64,000 nucleotides of DNA, taken from positions 4,062,001-4,126,000 of the forward strand of contig NZ_CP037922.1 in NCBI RefSeq assembly GCF_004355185.1, in the 5' to 3' direction. A program made the translations under genes and the position numbers. The notes below the pieces were generated by a model that did no database searches, was not told the DNA's origin, and saw only the letters and a list, made by a program, of their open reading frames with translations. Each line of letters starts with the position of its first letter. The stretch's first letter is position 1. Source of the DNA: Hymenobacter radiodurans (GTDB taxonomy: Bacteria > Bacteroidota > Bacteroidia > Cytophagales > Hymenobacteraceae). Positions 7,950 through 17,565 of the stretch are shown in pieces.

Positions 7950-9752
7950 TTACTTTCCCACCACCGCCGTAGCAATGCTCAGCTCCTTCAGCTGCGGCCC
8001 AGAAATCGGGGAAGGTGAGTCGATCATTACGTCGCGGCCGGAGTTGTTTTTGGGGAAGGCGATGAAGTCGCGGATGGAATCGGCGCCGCCGAAGAGGCTG
8101 CAGAGGCGGTCGAAACCGAAGGCAATGCCGCCGTGGGGCGGAGCGCCGTACTCGAAGGCATCGAGCAGGAAACCGAACTGAGCCTGCGCTTCCTCATCCG
8201 AGAAGCCGAGCAGCGAAAACATACGCGCCTGCACCGTGCGGTCGTGAATACGGATGGAGCCGCCCCCCACTTCCACGCCGTTAATGACCATGTCATAGGC
8301 ATTGGCGCGCACCTGGCCGATGGTATCGGGGCTGTCGAGCAGGGCGATATCCTCGGGCTTAGGCGAGGTGAACGGGTGGTGCATGGCGAAGTAGCGGTTT
8401 TCCTCCTCGTTGAACTCGAGCAACGGAAAATCCACTACCCACAGCGGGGAGAACGTGTCTTTATCCCGCAAGCCCATGCGCTGGCCAATCTCCAGACGCA
8501 GTTCCGAAAGCGCCTTGCGCGTGCGGTTGGCTTCGCCGGCTAGAATGAGGAGCAAGTCGCCTGGAGCGGCGTTGAACGCCGTTTTCCACTGCTGCAAAAC
8601 TTCTTGGGAGTAAAACTTATCTACCGAAGACTTTACGCTGCCATCAGACTCCACGCGGGCGTAGATGAGGCCCGTCGCACCAATCTGAGGACGCTTCACA
8701 AACTCAGTCAGCTCGTCGAGCTGCTTGCGGGTGTACACGGCACTGTTGAAGGCGTTGATACCAACGACCAACTCTGCGCTCTCGAACACCGGGAAGTTAT
8801 AGCCCGACACGATATCCTGCGTTTGGGCAGCCGTGGGGGGCGTTTTTTCGGCGTTTTTGAGCTCTACAAACTTCATTTCGAAGCGCGTGTCGGGCTTGTC
8901 GTTGCCATAGAAGCGCATGGCGTCGGCGTAGGTCATGCGCGGCAACTCCCCGATTTCTAGGCCCTTTACTTCTTTAAACAGGTACTGCACCAAGCCCTCG
9001 AACGTGCGCAGAATGTCTTCCTGCTCCACGAACGACATTTCGCAGTCAATCTGGGTGAATTCAGGCTGGCGGTCGGCGCGCAGGTCCTCGTCGCGGAAGC
9101 ACTTTACGATCTGGAAATAGCGGTCGAAGCCCGATACCATCAGCAGTTGCTTGAAGGTCTGGGGCGACTGGGGCAGGGCGTAGAACTCGCCGGGATTCAT
9201 ACGCGAAGGCACCACAAAGTCGCGGGCGCCTTCGGGCGTGCTTTTGATGAGCACGGGCGTTTCTACTTCGATAAATTCCTGTCCATCTAGGAAACGGCGC
9301 GTGGCCTGAGCCACGCGGTGGCGCAGTTCCAGATTACGACGCACGGGGGAGCGGCGCAAATCGAGGTAGCGGTACTTCATGCGCAGGTCGTCGCCGCCGT
9401 CGGTATCGTCTTCGATGAGGAAGGGGGGCAATTTGGCGGGGTTCAGCACGTCCAGCTTCTCCACCCGAATCTCGATGTTGCCGGTGGGCATCTTGTCGTT
9501 TTTGGAGTGGCGTTCGGCCACTTTGCCCGTCACGCAGAGCACAAACTCACGGCCCAGCTGGCGGGCTTGCTCCCGAACTTCGGCTGTTTCAACGCCTTCT
9601 TCCAGAGCCAATTGAGTGAGGCCATAACGGTCGCGCAGGTCAATCCAGAGGATGCCGCCTTTGTCGCGGGTACGCTGCACCCAGCCGCAAAGAGTAACAG
9701 ATTGGCCAGCGTGTTCGAGGCGAAGTTCGCCGCAGGTATGGGTACGGAGCAT
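7950..9752 (-). CDS. aspS: Aspartyl-tRNA synthetase
   Basis: This class II synthetase charges tRNA-Asp; 600 residues is the normal size of the bacterial type that carries a GAD insertion. The N-terminal OB-fold anticodon domain ([20 protein letters not shown]) is followed by motif 2 ([18 protein letters not shown]) and motif 3 with the class II arginine ([11 protein letters not shown] near residue 560). Three G6/C6 runs (8263, 8835, 9423) are in frame, coding for VGGGS, KTPPT and KLPPF. A promoter with a 17-base spacer lies 41-69 bases upstream, and a small membrane protein follows seven bases downstream. Confidence 0.97.
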   Translation of the reverse strand: MLRTHTCGELRLEHAGQSVTLCGWVQRTRDKGGILWIDLRDRYGLTQLALEEGVETAEVREQARQLGREFVLCVTGKVAERHSKNDKMPTGNIEIRVEKLDVLNPAKLPPFLIEDDTDGGDDLRMKYRYLDLRRSPVRRNLELRHRVAQATRRFLDGQEFIEVETPVLIKSTPEGARDFVVPSRMNPGEFYALPQSPQTFKQLLMVSGFDRYFQIVKCFRDEDLRADRQPEFTQIDCEMSFVEQEDILRTFEGLVQYLFKEVKGLEIGELPRMTYADAMRFYGNDKPDTRFEMKFVELKNAEKTPPTAAQTQDIVSGYNFPVFESAELVVGINAFNSAVYTRKQLDELTEFVKRPQIGATGLIYARVESDGSVKSSVDKFYSQEVLQQWKTAFNAAPGDLLLILAGEANRTRKALSELRLEIGQRMGLRDKDTFSPLWVVDFPLLEFNEEENRYFAMHHPFTSPKPEDIALLDSPDTIGQVRANAYDMVINGVEVGGGSIRIHDRTVQARMFSLLGFSDEEAQAQFGFLLDAFEYGAPPHGGIAFGFDRLCSLFGGADSIRDFIAFPKNNSGRDVMIDSPSPISGPQLKELSIATAVVGK

Positions 9753-9792
9753 GTGCTTAACTAGTCGGTAAGAGGTAATCGGGACTTCGAGA

Positions 9793-9821
9793 CGAAGGTA
9801 GGAAGATATGACGGGCTCAAA
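9793..9821 (-). promoter_or_regulatory. Candidate aspS promoter
   Basis: Read on the minus strand, TTTG (9818-9821) is followed after 17 bases by TACCTTCG (9793-9800). This fits the Bacteroidota -33/-7 pattern with one change from TAnnTTTG. It would start transcription about 35 bases before the aspS ATG. Confidence 0.5.
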
Positions 9822-10021
9822 AACGCGGTAAGTCCAGCTATTTATTTTTGGCGGGCTGTAATACCGGCCCCAGCACCGCGATTCATCTCCTAAAAAGCCC
9901 CCCAGTAAAGATTCTCCGCCGAAAGGGCAACTCTTATAGGCTATTCTCTATCTTTCAGCTGATTCTTTCCGCCTTTTCCACATTCCTGCCTTTTTCCCTT
10001 CTTTTAACTTCATTCGTACGC

Positions 10022-10912
10022 ATGGCTCTCGTCATCAAAAACCTGTCGAAAACTTACTCCAACGGTGTGCAGGCCCTGCGCGACGTGAACCTCACCATCC
10101 CGACAGGCATGTTTGGCCTATTAGGGCCGAATGGCGCGGGTAAGTCGAGCTTGATGCGCACCATTGCCACCTTGCAGGAAGCCGACAGCGGCAGCATTTT
10201 CCTCGATGAACTGGACGTGCTGCGCGAAAAAGATTCGGTGCGCCGCATTCTGGGCTATCTGCCGCAGGAGTTTGGCGTGTATCCGAAGGTAGCCGCCGAG
10301 GATTTGCTCGACCACTTCGCGGTCCTTAAAGGCCTTTCCGATAGCAAGGAACGCAAAGCCACGGTGGCCGCCTTGCTCCACAAAACCAACTTGTATGATG
10401 TGCGCCGCAAGAACCTGGGGGGCTATTCTGGGGGCATGAAGCAGCGTTTCGGTATTGCACAGGCGTTGCTCGGCAATCCGCGCCTCATCATCGTAGATGA
10501 GCCCACCGCCGGCCTCGACCCCGCCGAGCGCAACCGCTTTCACAACCTGCTAAGCGAGATTGGCGAGAATATTATCGTTATTCTGAGCACGCATATTGTG
10601 TCAGACGTGAGCGACTTGTGCCGCAACATGGCCATTATTAACAAAGGCCAAGTGCTGCTGACCGGCGACCCGCTGGTGGTGATGAATGAGTTGCAAGGCC
10701 AAGTATGGCGCCGCGCGATTGCCAAGGAGCAGCTGCCAGCGCTGCAGCAGGAGCAGCAGGTAATTTCTTCTCGCCTCTATGCGGGCCAAACTATTGTGCA
10801 CGTGGTCAGTGACGGGCAGCCGGGCCCGGATTATGAGCCGGTAGTTCCTTCCTTAGAGGATGTGTATTTCTCCCGCATTGCGGAGGCTGAACGTGCGAAA
10901 GTAACGGCGTAA
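10022..10912 (+). CDS. ABC transporter ATP-binding protein
   Basis: This is the ATPase of an ABC-2 type exporter, 296 residues. Walker A is GPNGAGKSS near residue 36, the signature is YSGGMKQR near 135, and Walker B is LIIVDEPTAGLDP near 155. The C-terminal extension after residue 230 is the usual degenerate domain of this group. A longer frame reaches upstream to 9848, but homology begins at MALVIKNLSKTYSNG, so the ATG at 10022 is chosen. The permease-aminopeptidase gene follows after 55 bases. Two adjacent G-runs (10417-10422 and 10430-10434) are in frame as NLGGYSGGM. Confidence 0.94.
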   Translation: MALVIKNLSKTYSNGVQALRDVNLTIPTGMFGLLGPNGAGKSSLMRTIATLQEADSGSIFLDELDVLREKDSVRRILGYLPQEFGVYPKVAAEDLLDHFAVLKGLSDSKERKATVAALLHKTNLYDVRRKNLGGYSGGMKQRFGIAQALLGNPRLIIVDEPTAGLDPAERNRFHNLLSEIGENIIVILSTHIVSDVSDLCRNMAIINKGQVLLTGDPLVVMNELQGQVWRRAIAKEQLPALQQEQQVISSRLYAGQTIVHVVSDGQPGPDYEPVVPSLEDVYFSRIAEAERAKVTA

Positions 10913-10967
10913 GCTGCACCTTTTAGCTTCTCCATTATTGGCCTTTTGCCTAAAATTCTCTCCTCTT

Positions 10968-13900
10968 ATGTTCCTTCAAATATTTCGCTTTGAGCTGTGG
11001 TACCGACTGCGGCGACCAGCTACGTATATCTATTTCGGCATTCTGCTGCTGCTGGCTTTGTTACTGATGCTCACATCGGGGGGCTTTTTTAAGGGGTTAG
11101 CGGTGAGTGTAGGCACTAAGGTGTTCGTGAACTCGCCTTTCTCCTTGAATGGCTACACCACTGTGCTTACCCTAGTGCCGGGCGTGCTGCTGATTTCGGC
11201 CATGTTCGGTCCGGCCATTCTGCGCGATTTTGAAACCCGCATGCATCCGCTGCTCTTTACCACGCCCATTTCGCGGGTAGGATACCTGGGAGGGCGCTTC
11301 GCTGGTACGCTCGTTATTACCATGTTGGTGCTCAGCGGTATTGCGGTAGGCTTGTTTATTGGAACGCTGATTCCCGGCATGCCGGCTGACCGAATCGGAC
11401 CGCAGCGTTTGCTGAATTATCTGAACCCTTACTTCATAGTGGTTCTGCCCAACGTGCTACTGATGGGAGCCATTTTCTTTGCTCTCGGCACGCTTACGCG
11501 CAAGTCACTGGCCACTTACGTGGGCAGCATCGTGTTTTTGGTGCTGTATTTCGTGGCCCAAAGCCAGCTCTCCGACCTCGATAACAAAACCCTCGGTAGC
11601 TTACTCGACCCGATGGGCAGCGGTGCCACGCGCGAGCTCACCAAATACTGGACGACGGCCGAGAAGAACACCCAGGTAGTGCCACTTACGGGCCTGCTGC
11701 TCGGCAACCGCGTAGTGTGGCTGGGAGTAGGTTTAACGCTGCTAGGCTTCTGCTTCTGGCGTTTTCGCTTCAGCCAAAGTGCTGCCGAAGGCCCCATACG
11801 GCGCCGTGCCGAGCGGCCCGGCTTAGACGTAGTGCCAACCACGGCCAGCGTCGTGCTGCCGCGCGTACACCAGCAGTTCGGCACCAGCCAGTACTTGCGC
11901 CAGTGGGCCCGCCTGACTAAGCTAGAATTTCTGGACATCATCCGCAGCCCCTATTTCATTGCTATCGTGGTAGCGGGCTTGGCGTTTTTGCTGGCTGCTG
12001 CCTTGCAAATCGGGAAGATCTTCGACACCCGAACCTTTCCCGTCACGGCGCAGGTGGCCATCATTTTGTCGGGATCCTTTAGCCTGTTCTCGCTGGCAAT
12101 CATAACTTTCTACGCCGGTGAGCTAGTGTGGCGGGAGCGGGATGCGCACCTCAACCAAATTTATGACGCCCTGCCCCTGCCTAACTGGGTACCCTTGGCC
12201 TCTAAGCTGGCGGCCCTGCTACTGGTGCCGGTGGTGCTGCAAGTAATCGTGCTGGTTTGCGGCCTGCTGACGCAAATATTCTCCGGCTACTTCCAATTCG
12301 AGCTGGGCTTGTATTTCCAGTACCTGTTCGGCCTGCGGCTCCTCGATTACTGGCTCTTAGTGGTGCTGGCAATAGCCGTGCATGTGCTGGTAAATCACAA
12401 GTATCTAGGCCACTTCGTGATGCTGCTGTACTACATGTTCACGCTTTTCGCGAGCCAACTCGGCATCGAGCACAACCTGGCCATCTACGGCTCCGACCCC
12501 GGCGTGCAGTACTCCGCCCTGAACAAATTTGGTCACTTTATTGGGCCGTACATGTGGTTTAAGCTGTACTGGGCGGGTTTGGCGCTGGTGTTGGCCGTGG
12601 GGGCCAATTTGCTGTGGGTGCGCGGCACCGAAACCAGCGGAAACGTAAGGCAGAAGCTGGCCGCCAGCCGCTTTACCGGTCCGGCCAGGCTGGCGATGGG
12701 CGCGGGTCTGCTCACGTTTCTGGTCGTGGGGGGCTTTATTTACTACAATACCAACGTGCTCAACCGTTACCAGGGCTCCAAAACCCAAGAGAAGCTGACC
12801 GTAGAATTTGAGAAAAAATACAGCCGTCTGGGCAAGCGTCCCCAACCCCGCATCACGGCGGTGGAAGTGCAGGCTGACCTCTTTCCGAGCCGGCAGGAAG
12901 TGCGCCTGCGCGGCCAATACTGGCTGCGCAACAAAACCGGTCAGCCCATCGATTCAGTACAGCTGAATCTGCCGCAGGAGGCTCGTATTCGTTTGCTGGC
13001 TCTTGGTGCAGTTGGCGCAACACCAGCCCGCACGGTACTCTCCGATTCGCTGCTGGGCTTCTACGTCCAGCGTTTAGCCCAGCCACTGGCTCCCGGCGAC
13101 TCCCTTCCGCTGCGCTTCGATCTGTATTACGCCGCGCCGGGTTTCGAGAACGTGACGAACCGCACCAGCGTGGTCTACAACGGTACGTTTATCAATAGCC
13201 AGCTTCTACCCAATATTGGCTATAACCCACAGGCCGAAATCAGTGACGAGGAAACGCGCAAGGACTATAATTTGCCCCCCAAGCCGCGCATGGCGTCGCT
13301 TACCGATACGGCAGCCCGCCGCAACACCTACATCAGCCACGACTCGGACTGGGTGCGCTTTGCCGCCACCGTCAGCACCGAGCCCGACCAGCTGGCGTTG
13401 GCGCCCGGCTATTTGAAGAAGGAATGGACCGAGAATGGTCGTCGCTATTTCCGCTACGAAATGGACGCGCCTATTCTCAACTTTTATTCTTTCCAGTCGG
13501 CGCGCTATGCGGTGCGCAAGGCCAAATGGAACGACGTAGATATCGCCATTTATTACCAGCCCGGCCACGAGTACAACCTCGACCGCATGGTGCGCGGCGT
13601 GCAGGATGGCCTGACTTACTTCACCAAGAACTTTGGGCCCTACCAGCATCGGCAGGTGCGCATTGTGGAGTTTCCGGGCTACCAGTCGTTTGCCCAAAGT
13701 TTCCCCAACACCATTCCGTACTCGGAAAACATCGGCTTCATCGCCAAAATCGACTCTACCGACCCCGAGGATGTAGACTACCCCTACTACGTGACGGCCC
13801 ACGAGGTAGCGCACCAGTGGTGGGCGCATCAGGTAATTGGGGCCAATGTGCAGGGTTCCACGATGATGTCGGAAACCCTATCGCAGTATGCCGCTTTGAT

Positions 13901-14587
13901 GGTGATGAAGCAACTTTACGGCGAGGCACGCATGCGCAAGTTTCTCAAGCACGAAATGGACCGCTACCTCACCGGCCGGGCCACGGAGCAAAGCAAGGAA
14001 CAGCCACTGTATAAGGTGGAAAATCAGCAGTATATCCACTACCGCAAAGGATCAGTGGCGATGTATGCCTTGCAGGACTACGTGGGCGAAGACAAGGTAA
14101 ATCAAGCGCTGGCGGCTTATATCAAAGAGGTGAAGTTTCAGCAGCCGCCTTACACTACGTCGCCGGATTTAATACGCCACCTGCGTCAGGTCACGCCCGA
14201 CTCTTTGCAGTACCTGATTACGGATATGTTTGAGCGCATTACGCTATATGAAAACCGGGTCGATTCGGTTTCTTACAAAAAGCTACCGGGGGCAAATATC
14301 GCGTCACGCTCAACCTGAACAGCAAGAAATTCTACGCCGACAGCCTCGGCAACGAAAAACCAGCGCCGATGAACGACTGGATTGATATTGCGGTGCTCAC
14401 CGAGCGGAAAGTGAACGGCAAGTGGCGCGACGAGCCGCTGTACCGGCGCAAAACTCGATTAAAAGCGGGCACCAATAAATTGGAGATACTCGTGTCCGAA
14501 AAACCGGTAAAGGCTGGTATTGACCCATTTAATGAATTAATTGACCGCGACCCAGACGACAACGTCAAAAACTTACCTCGCAGCTAG
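10968..14587 (+). CDS. ABC-2 permease fused to M1 aminopeptidase, frameshifted as read
   Basis: The N-terminal half (about residues 1-570) is an ABC-2 type permease with two sets of helices. The C-terminal half is an M1-family metallopeptidase with HEVAHQWW at residues 945-952 and the third zinc ligand Glu at about 969 (MMSETLSQY). This fusion is a recognised Bacteroidota family, and the ATPase partner is encoded just upstream. The frame open to 14318 ends prematurely; family-like sequence (LPGGKYRVTLNLNSKKFY) resumes in the next frame at the G5 run 14288-14292 and continues to a TAG at 14585-14587. One added G gives about 1206 residues. A TTG 30 bases upstream is in frame, but the ATG at 10968 precedes the first hydrophobic segment properly. 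The peptidase would face the periplasm. Confidence 0.9.
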
Positions 14588-14624
14588 CTGGGGGCTTTTC
14601 AGGTTTGGCCCGGATTGTGCAAAG

Positions 14625-14656
14625 GGCCGGAAGACACTCTTGTTTTCCGGCCTTTT
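14625..14656 (+). terminator. Terminator of the ABC exporter operon
   Basis: GGCCGGAA (14625-14632) and TTCCGGCC (14645-14652) form a hairpin followed by TTTT. It lies about 40 bases after the restored stop of the permease-aminopeptidase gene and just before the next start codon. Confidence 0.8.
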
Positions 14657-14669
14657 GTCTATTCTTCCT

Positions 14670-15128
14670 ATGAAATATACTGCTCTTCTCGCCGCGGCCT
14701 TCCTCACCGTAGCATCTGCCCAGGCCCAAACTTCCACAAAAGGCAAGACCAAAACGCAGGTCAACGGTACTAGCGTTAAATCGAAGACCAGCGCCGAGCC
14801 CGTTACCCTCGACGGTCCGATAAAGCGCGTTGAAACGCTCTCGGGCATCGACGTGTACCCCGATCCGAACACGAATACCATCTTCCTGAGCTTCACCCAG
14901 CAGTTCACCAAGCCTGGCACGCTGGTGATGACCAATTACAAAAACGCCCCCGTTTACACCGCCGCCCTCGACCCCGCGAACAACACGGGCCAGCCCGTTG
15001 ACTTGGGTCGCATCCCAGCTGGCACGTATTTGGTAGAGGCTAAAACAGGCAATTATGTGTACTGGAAAAAGGTGCGCATCAAGTATCCATCGGTTCCGGT
15101 GGCAAGTAAAAAAAAGAAGCGACGCTAA
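14670..15128 (+). CDS. Secreted beta-sandwich-like protein of unknown function
   Basis: The 152-residue product starts MKYTALLAAAFLTVASAQAQ, a standard signal peptide ending near residue 20. A Thr/Lys-rich linker follows, and then an 85-residue domain (YPDPNTNTIFLSF, PAGTYLVEAKTGNYVYWKKV). Its strand pattern resembles the C-terminal sorting-type domains of this phylum, although it lacks the full type A sorting signature. The function is unknown. A longer frame upstream is rejected because the signal peptide fixes the ATG at 14670. Terminators lie on both sides, so it is a single-gene unit. Confidence 0.75.
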   Translation: MKYTALLAAAFLTVASAQAQTSTKGKTKTQVNGTSVKSKTSAEPVTLDGPIKRVETLSGIDVYPDPNTNTIFLSFTQQFTKPGTLVMTNYKNAPVYTAALDPANNTGQPVDLGRIPAGTYLVEAKTGNYVYWKKVRIKYPSVPVASKKKKRR

Positions 15129-15153
15129 ATCCGCCTATTTAGTTAGCTTTTTT

Positions 15154-15188
15154 ACCTCCGTAGTCGTTTCGGCTGCGGGGGTTTTTTT
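15154..15188 (+). terminator. Terminator after the secreted protein gene
   Basis: ACCTCCGTAG (15154-15163) pairs with CTGCGGGGGT (15173-15182) in ten pairs including G-T wobbles. Seven Ts follow. It lies 26 bases past the stop at 15128. Confidence 0.72.
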
Positions 15189-15247
15189 ATTTGTTTTTTT
15201 GTGGTGGCGCTGGCGAAAAGTTGCGCCTTTTATTTCCCCTCGTTTCT

Positions 15248-15819
15248 ATGAAAACTTCTTTGCGTTTGCTCCGATTTGCCCCCTACGCTTTGCTCCTGCT
15301 ACTGTTAGTCGCATTTGCCGCGCCCAAGCCTAAGCTTAAAAAAACACCCATTACCAAAAACCTCACCGTCGGTATTCCCGAAGGCTTCACGGCCTTGCCC
15401 GATGATGGCATTGCCGCCAAATATCCCGCGCCACGCAAGCCACTGGCCGTATTCACCAACCCTAGCGGCCGCGTCGACTTCAGTGTGGCCCAGAAGCCTA
15501 GTACCTTCACTAGCAAGGATTACGGTATTCTGCTCAAGATTTATAAAGCCAGCATTCAGAATGCCTACACCAAAGTGGACTTCCTAACCGAAGACATTCG
15601 CACCATCAACAAGCGTGATTTTGTGGTACTAGAGTTTGTCTCATCGGTGGCGGATACGCGTCGGGGGGCAATTTGGCGCCTATTCGCCGCTACCAATTGG
15701 TGCAGTACGCCATTGAGGGCGACCAACTCATGGTCTTCACCTTCAACTGTCCCGCCGAGGAACAGGCACAATGGCAGCCTACCGCCCAAGCCATGATGCA
15801 GAGCATCGCGCTGAAGTAA
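15248..15819 (+). CDS. Secreted protein of unknown function, frameshifted as read
   Basis: The product begins MKTSLRLLRFAPYALLLLLL, a signal peptide, followed by a domain with beta-strand text (LTVGIPEGFTALPDDGIAAK). The first frame runs into the G6 run at 15663-15668, after which it reads as unlikely sequence. Restoring one G (seven in total) continues it as GNLAPIRRYQLVQYAIEGDQ and on to MMQSIALK and a TAA at 15817-15819, about 190 residues in all. The restored C terminus (TFNCPAEEQAQWQPTAQAMM) resembles small lipoprotein-like domains that end in a helix. No catalytic motif is seen. It is followed directly by a long palindromic repeat. Confidence 0.7.
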
Positions 15820-15846
15820 GATCTTCTTCTGTTTTTGAAGTCAAGA

Positions 15847-15955
15847 AAAAAGGCGGTCATGCAGAGCGCAGCGAAGCATCTCGCGTGTTTAATGGGAGTA
15901 CTAATACTACTAAACACGCGAGATGCTTCGCTGCGCTCTGCATGACCGCCTTTTT
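15847..15955. repeat. 45-bp perfect inverted repeat, REP-like palindromic element
   Basis: Bases 15847-15891 are the exact reverse complement of 15911-15955, with a 19-base loop. The arms contain GGTCATGCAGAGCGCAGCGA followed by AGCATCTCGCGTG. This closely resembles the widespread family of REP-like repeats with GTCAT and GCGAGC/AGCGAAGC text. The A and T tails would also make it a bidirectional terminator between the secreted protein gene and tadA. Perfect arms suggest recent mobility or strong constraint. No transposase is nearby, so mobilisation in trans by a REP-associated (RAYT-type) transposase is an inference. Confidence 0.85.
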
Positions 15956-15984
15956 AGTTTATTATCAAAATTATCCATCAGCCT

Positions 15985-16431
15985 ATGACCCTTTCCCTCT
16001 ATAGCGACGAAAGCTATATGCGCGAAGCCTTGAAGCAGGCGCGCTACGCCCTAGAAGAAGATGAGATTCCGATTGGGGCAGTGGTCGTGCTGGAGCGCCA
16101 GATTATTGCGCGAGCCTACAACCAAACCGAAAAGCTTAAGGATGTCACTGCCCACGCCGAAATGCTGGCCCTTACGGCCGCTGCCAACTTTTTGGGCAAT
16201 AAGTATCTCACCGACTGTAGTTTATACGTTACCATAGAGCCCTGCGTGATGTGCGCGGGCGCCAGTGCTTGGGCTCAGATGCGGCGCATGGTGGTTGGCG
16301 CGCCCGAGGAAAAACATGGATTTCGGCGGCACGGCAACCTGCTACACCGGCGCACAGAACTGGTTACGGGCATTATGGCCGCGGAAAGTGCGGAGCTGAT
16401 GCAGGAGTTTTTTGCCCGCAAGCGGAAATAA
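15985..16431 (+). CDS. tadA: tRNA-adenosine deaminase / nucleoside deaminase
   Basis: This zinc-dependent deaminase probably converts A34 to inosine in tRNA-Arg. The 148-residue protein has the ligand and proton-shuttle motif HAEMLAL near residues 55-61 and PCVMCAGA near 87-94. It ends with the TadA-type tail [14 protein letters not shown]...[12 protein letters not shown]. The size and tail favour TadA over cytidine or guanine deaminases. It begins 29 bases after the palindromic repeat, which probably insulates it from upstream transcription. Confidence 0.9.
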   Translation: MTLSLYSDESYMREALKQARYALEEDEIPIGAVVVLERQIIARAYNQTEKLKDVTAHAEMLALTAAANFLGNKYLTDCSLYVTIEPCVMCAGASAWAQMRRMVVGAPEEKHGFRRHGNLLHRRTELVTGIMAAESAELMQEFFARKRK

Positions 16432-16500
16432 TTACTTTTGATGGCCGCTGGGGGCAAATTCTAACCCTTCGGCGGCTTTGTCAGTTAAAGAAGTATAGTA

Positions 16501-16521
16501 GCTGCCCGAACGCCGGGCAGC
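16501..16521 (+). promoter_or_regulatory. Leader hairpin upstream of superoxide dismutase
   Basis: GCTGCCCG (16501-16508) and CGGGCAGC (16514-16521) form a tight eight-base-pair hairpin with a five-base loop, 38 bases before the dismutase ATG. No T-tract follows, so it is more likely a leader structure than a terminator. A role in mRNA stability or translation is a guess. Confidence 0.35.
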
Positions 16522-16559
16522 CTTGCGCGTTTCCTTTCACCTCCAAACCTATCTTTCCC

Positions 16560-17165
16560 ATGGCCTTCGAACTGCCCCAACTGCCTTACGCCTACGACGC
16601 CCTCGAACCGCATTTCGATGCGCAGACGATGGAAATACACCACACCAAGCACCATCAGGCCTACGTTACCAACCTGAACAACGCCATTCAGGGCACTGAG
16701 ATGGAAAGCCAGTCTATCGAAGATATTCTGCAAAATATTGCGGCTGCTCCGGCTCCGGTTCGCAACAACGGCGGTGGTCACTGGAATCACTCCATGTTCT
16801 GGCAAATCTTGAAGCCAAATGGTGGCGGTGAGCCTACGGGCGCTATCGGTGAGGCAATCACGCAGTCGTTTGGCAGCTATGAGAAATTCAAAGAGGAGTT
16901 CACCAAAGCTGCTACCACGCGCTTCGGCTCGGGTTGGGCTTGGCTGTGCAAGCAGTCAGACGGCTCGTTGCAAATCTGCTCTACGCCTAACCAAGACAAT
17001 CCTCTCATGCCCGACGCTGGCTGCAAAGGCACGCCCGTTTTGGGCCTCGACGTGTGGGAGCACGCTTACTATCTAAAGTATCAGAATAAGCGCCCCGACT
17101 ATATCGCCGCCTTCTACAACCTCATCAATTGGGACGAAGTAAATAAGCGCTTCCAAGCTGCTTAA
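16560..17165 (+). CDS. Superoxide dismutase, Fe/Mn family
   Basis: This enzyme converts superoxide to hydrogen peroxide and oxygen in the cytoplasm. The 201-residue product has [13 protein letters not shown] near residue 24 with the first His ligand, [11 protein letters not shown] near 72 with the second, and [18 protein letters not shown] near 160 with the Asp and His ligands. There is no signal peptide. The metal cannot be assigned from sequence with certainty. A much longer in-frame extension overlaps tadA and is rejected, since homology begins at [18 protein letters not shown] convergent terminator follows. Confidence 0.95.
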   Translation: MAFELPQLPYAYDALEPHFDAQTMEIHHTKHHQAYVTNLNNAIQGTEMESQSIEDILQNIAAAPAPVRNNGGGHWNHSMFWQILKPNGGGEPTGAIGEAITQSFGSYEKFKEEFTKAATTRFGSGWAWLCKQSDGSLQICSTPNQDNPLMPDAGCKGTPVLGLDVWEHAYYLKYQNKRPDYIAAFYNLINWDEVNKRFQAA

Positions 17166-17199
17166 TTTCTCCGTCTCTGATCTGCGAAAGCAAGTAGTT

Positions 17200-17248
17200 A
17201 TCGAACAAAAAAGCCCGCCAGTCATGACTGGGGGCTTTTTTGTTCGAT
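17200..17248. terminator. Bidirectional terminator built on the G-run motif
   Basis: ATCGAACAAAAAAGCCC and GGGCTTTTTTGTTCGAT flank CCAGTCATGACTGG, giving an almost perfect 49-base palindrome. It separates the dismutase gene from the convergent HTH gene. Its right arm contains CTGGGGGCTTTTTT, a five-G version of the window-wide motif. Confidence 0.9.
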
Positions 17249-17268
17249 AGAATTTCAGGAAGATGTAA

Positions 17269-17565
17269 TTACTCCGGCTTGAGGTAGCGTTGCAGGCTCT
17301 GCACGTAGTTTTCGAAGGCTTTGATGCCTTCAGGTGTGATGGCGCAGCGCGTGAGCGGGTAGCTGCCGCTAAACTCCTTGGTCATGGTGAGGTAGCCAGC
17401 TTCTTTGAGCTTACTAATCTGGGTGCTCAGATTGCCTGCCGTGGCTCCGGTCTTCTCTTTCAGAAAATTAAACTCAGCCTCCCGCACGCTGAGCAACAGC
17501 GACATGACTGCTAACCGAAGCTGAGAGTGCAGCAGCGGGTCGAGTTCTTCAAACGGCGCGGCCAC
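17269..17565 (-). CDS. Winged-helix transcriptional regulator
   Basis: The 98-residue protein is a winged helix of the ArsR/MarR-like HTH_34 type. HSQLRLAVMSLLLSV leads into an HTH (FNFLKEKTGATAGNLSTQIS near residues 33-52), and a wing (GYLTMTKEFSGSYPLTRCAI) is followed by a C-terminal helix. It starts with GTG at 17565 inside the end of the upstream gene (17-base overlap), which implies translational coupling. It is the last gene of a three-gene operon with two paralogous membrane proteins, so it probably controls, or is controlled by, them. No ligand-binding domain is present. Confidence 0.85.
   Translation of the reverse strand: MAAPFEELDPLLHSQLRLAVMSLLLSVREAEFNFLKEKTGATAGNLSTQISKLKEAGYLTMTKEFSGSYPLTRCAITPEGIKAFENYVQSLQRYLKPE

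Noticed and set aside
9318..9764. 148-codon plus-strand frame overlapping aspS
   Set aside because: It is fully antisense to the conserved N-terminal domain of aspS and has no family features.
13206..13829. 207-codon open frame on the minus strand within the M1 aminopeptidase
   Set aside because: It is antisense to a recognised peptidase domain with an intact zinc motif; its composition is that of a shadow frame.
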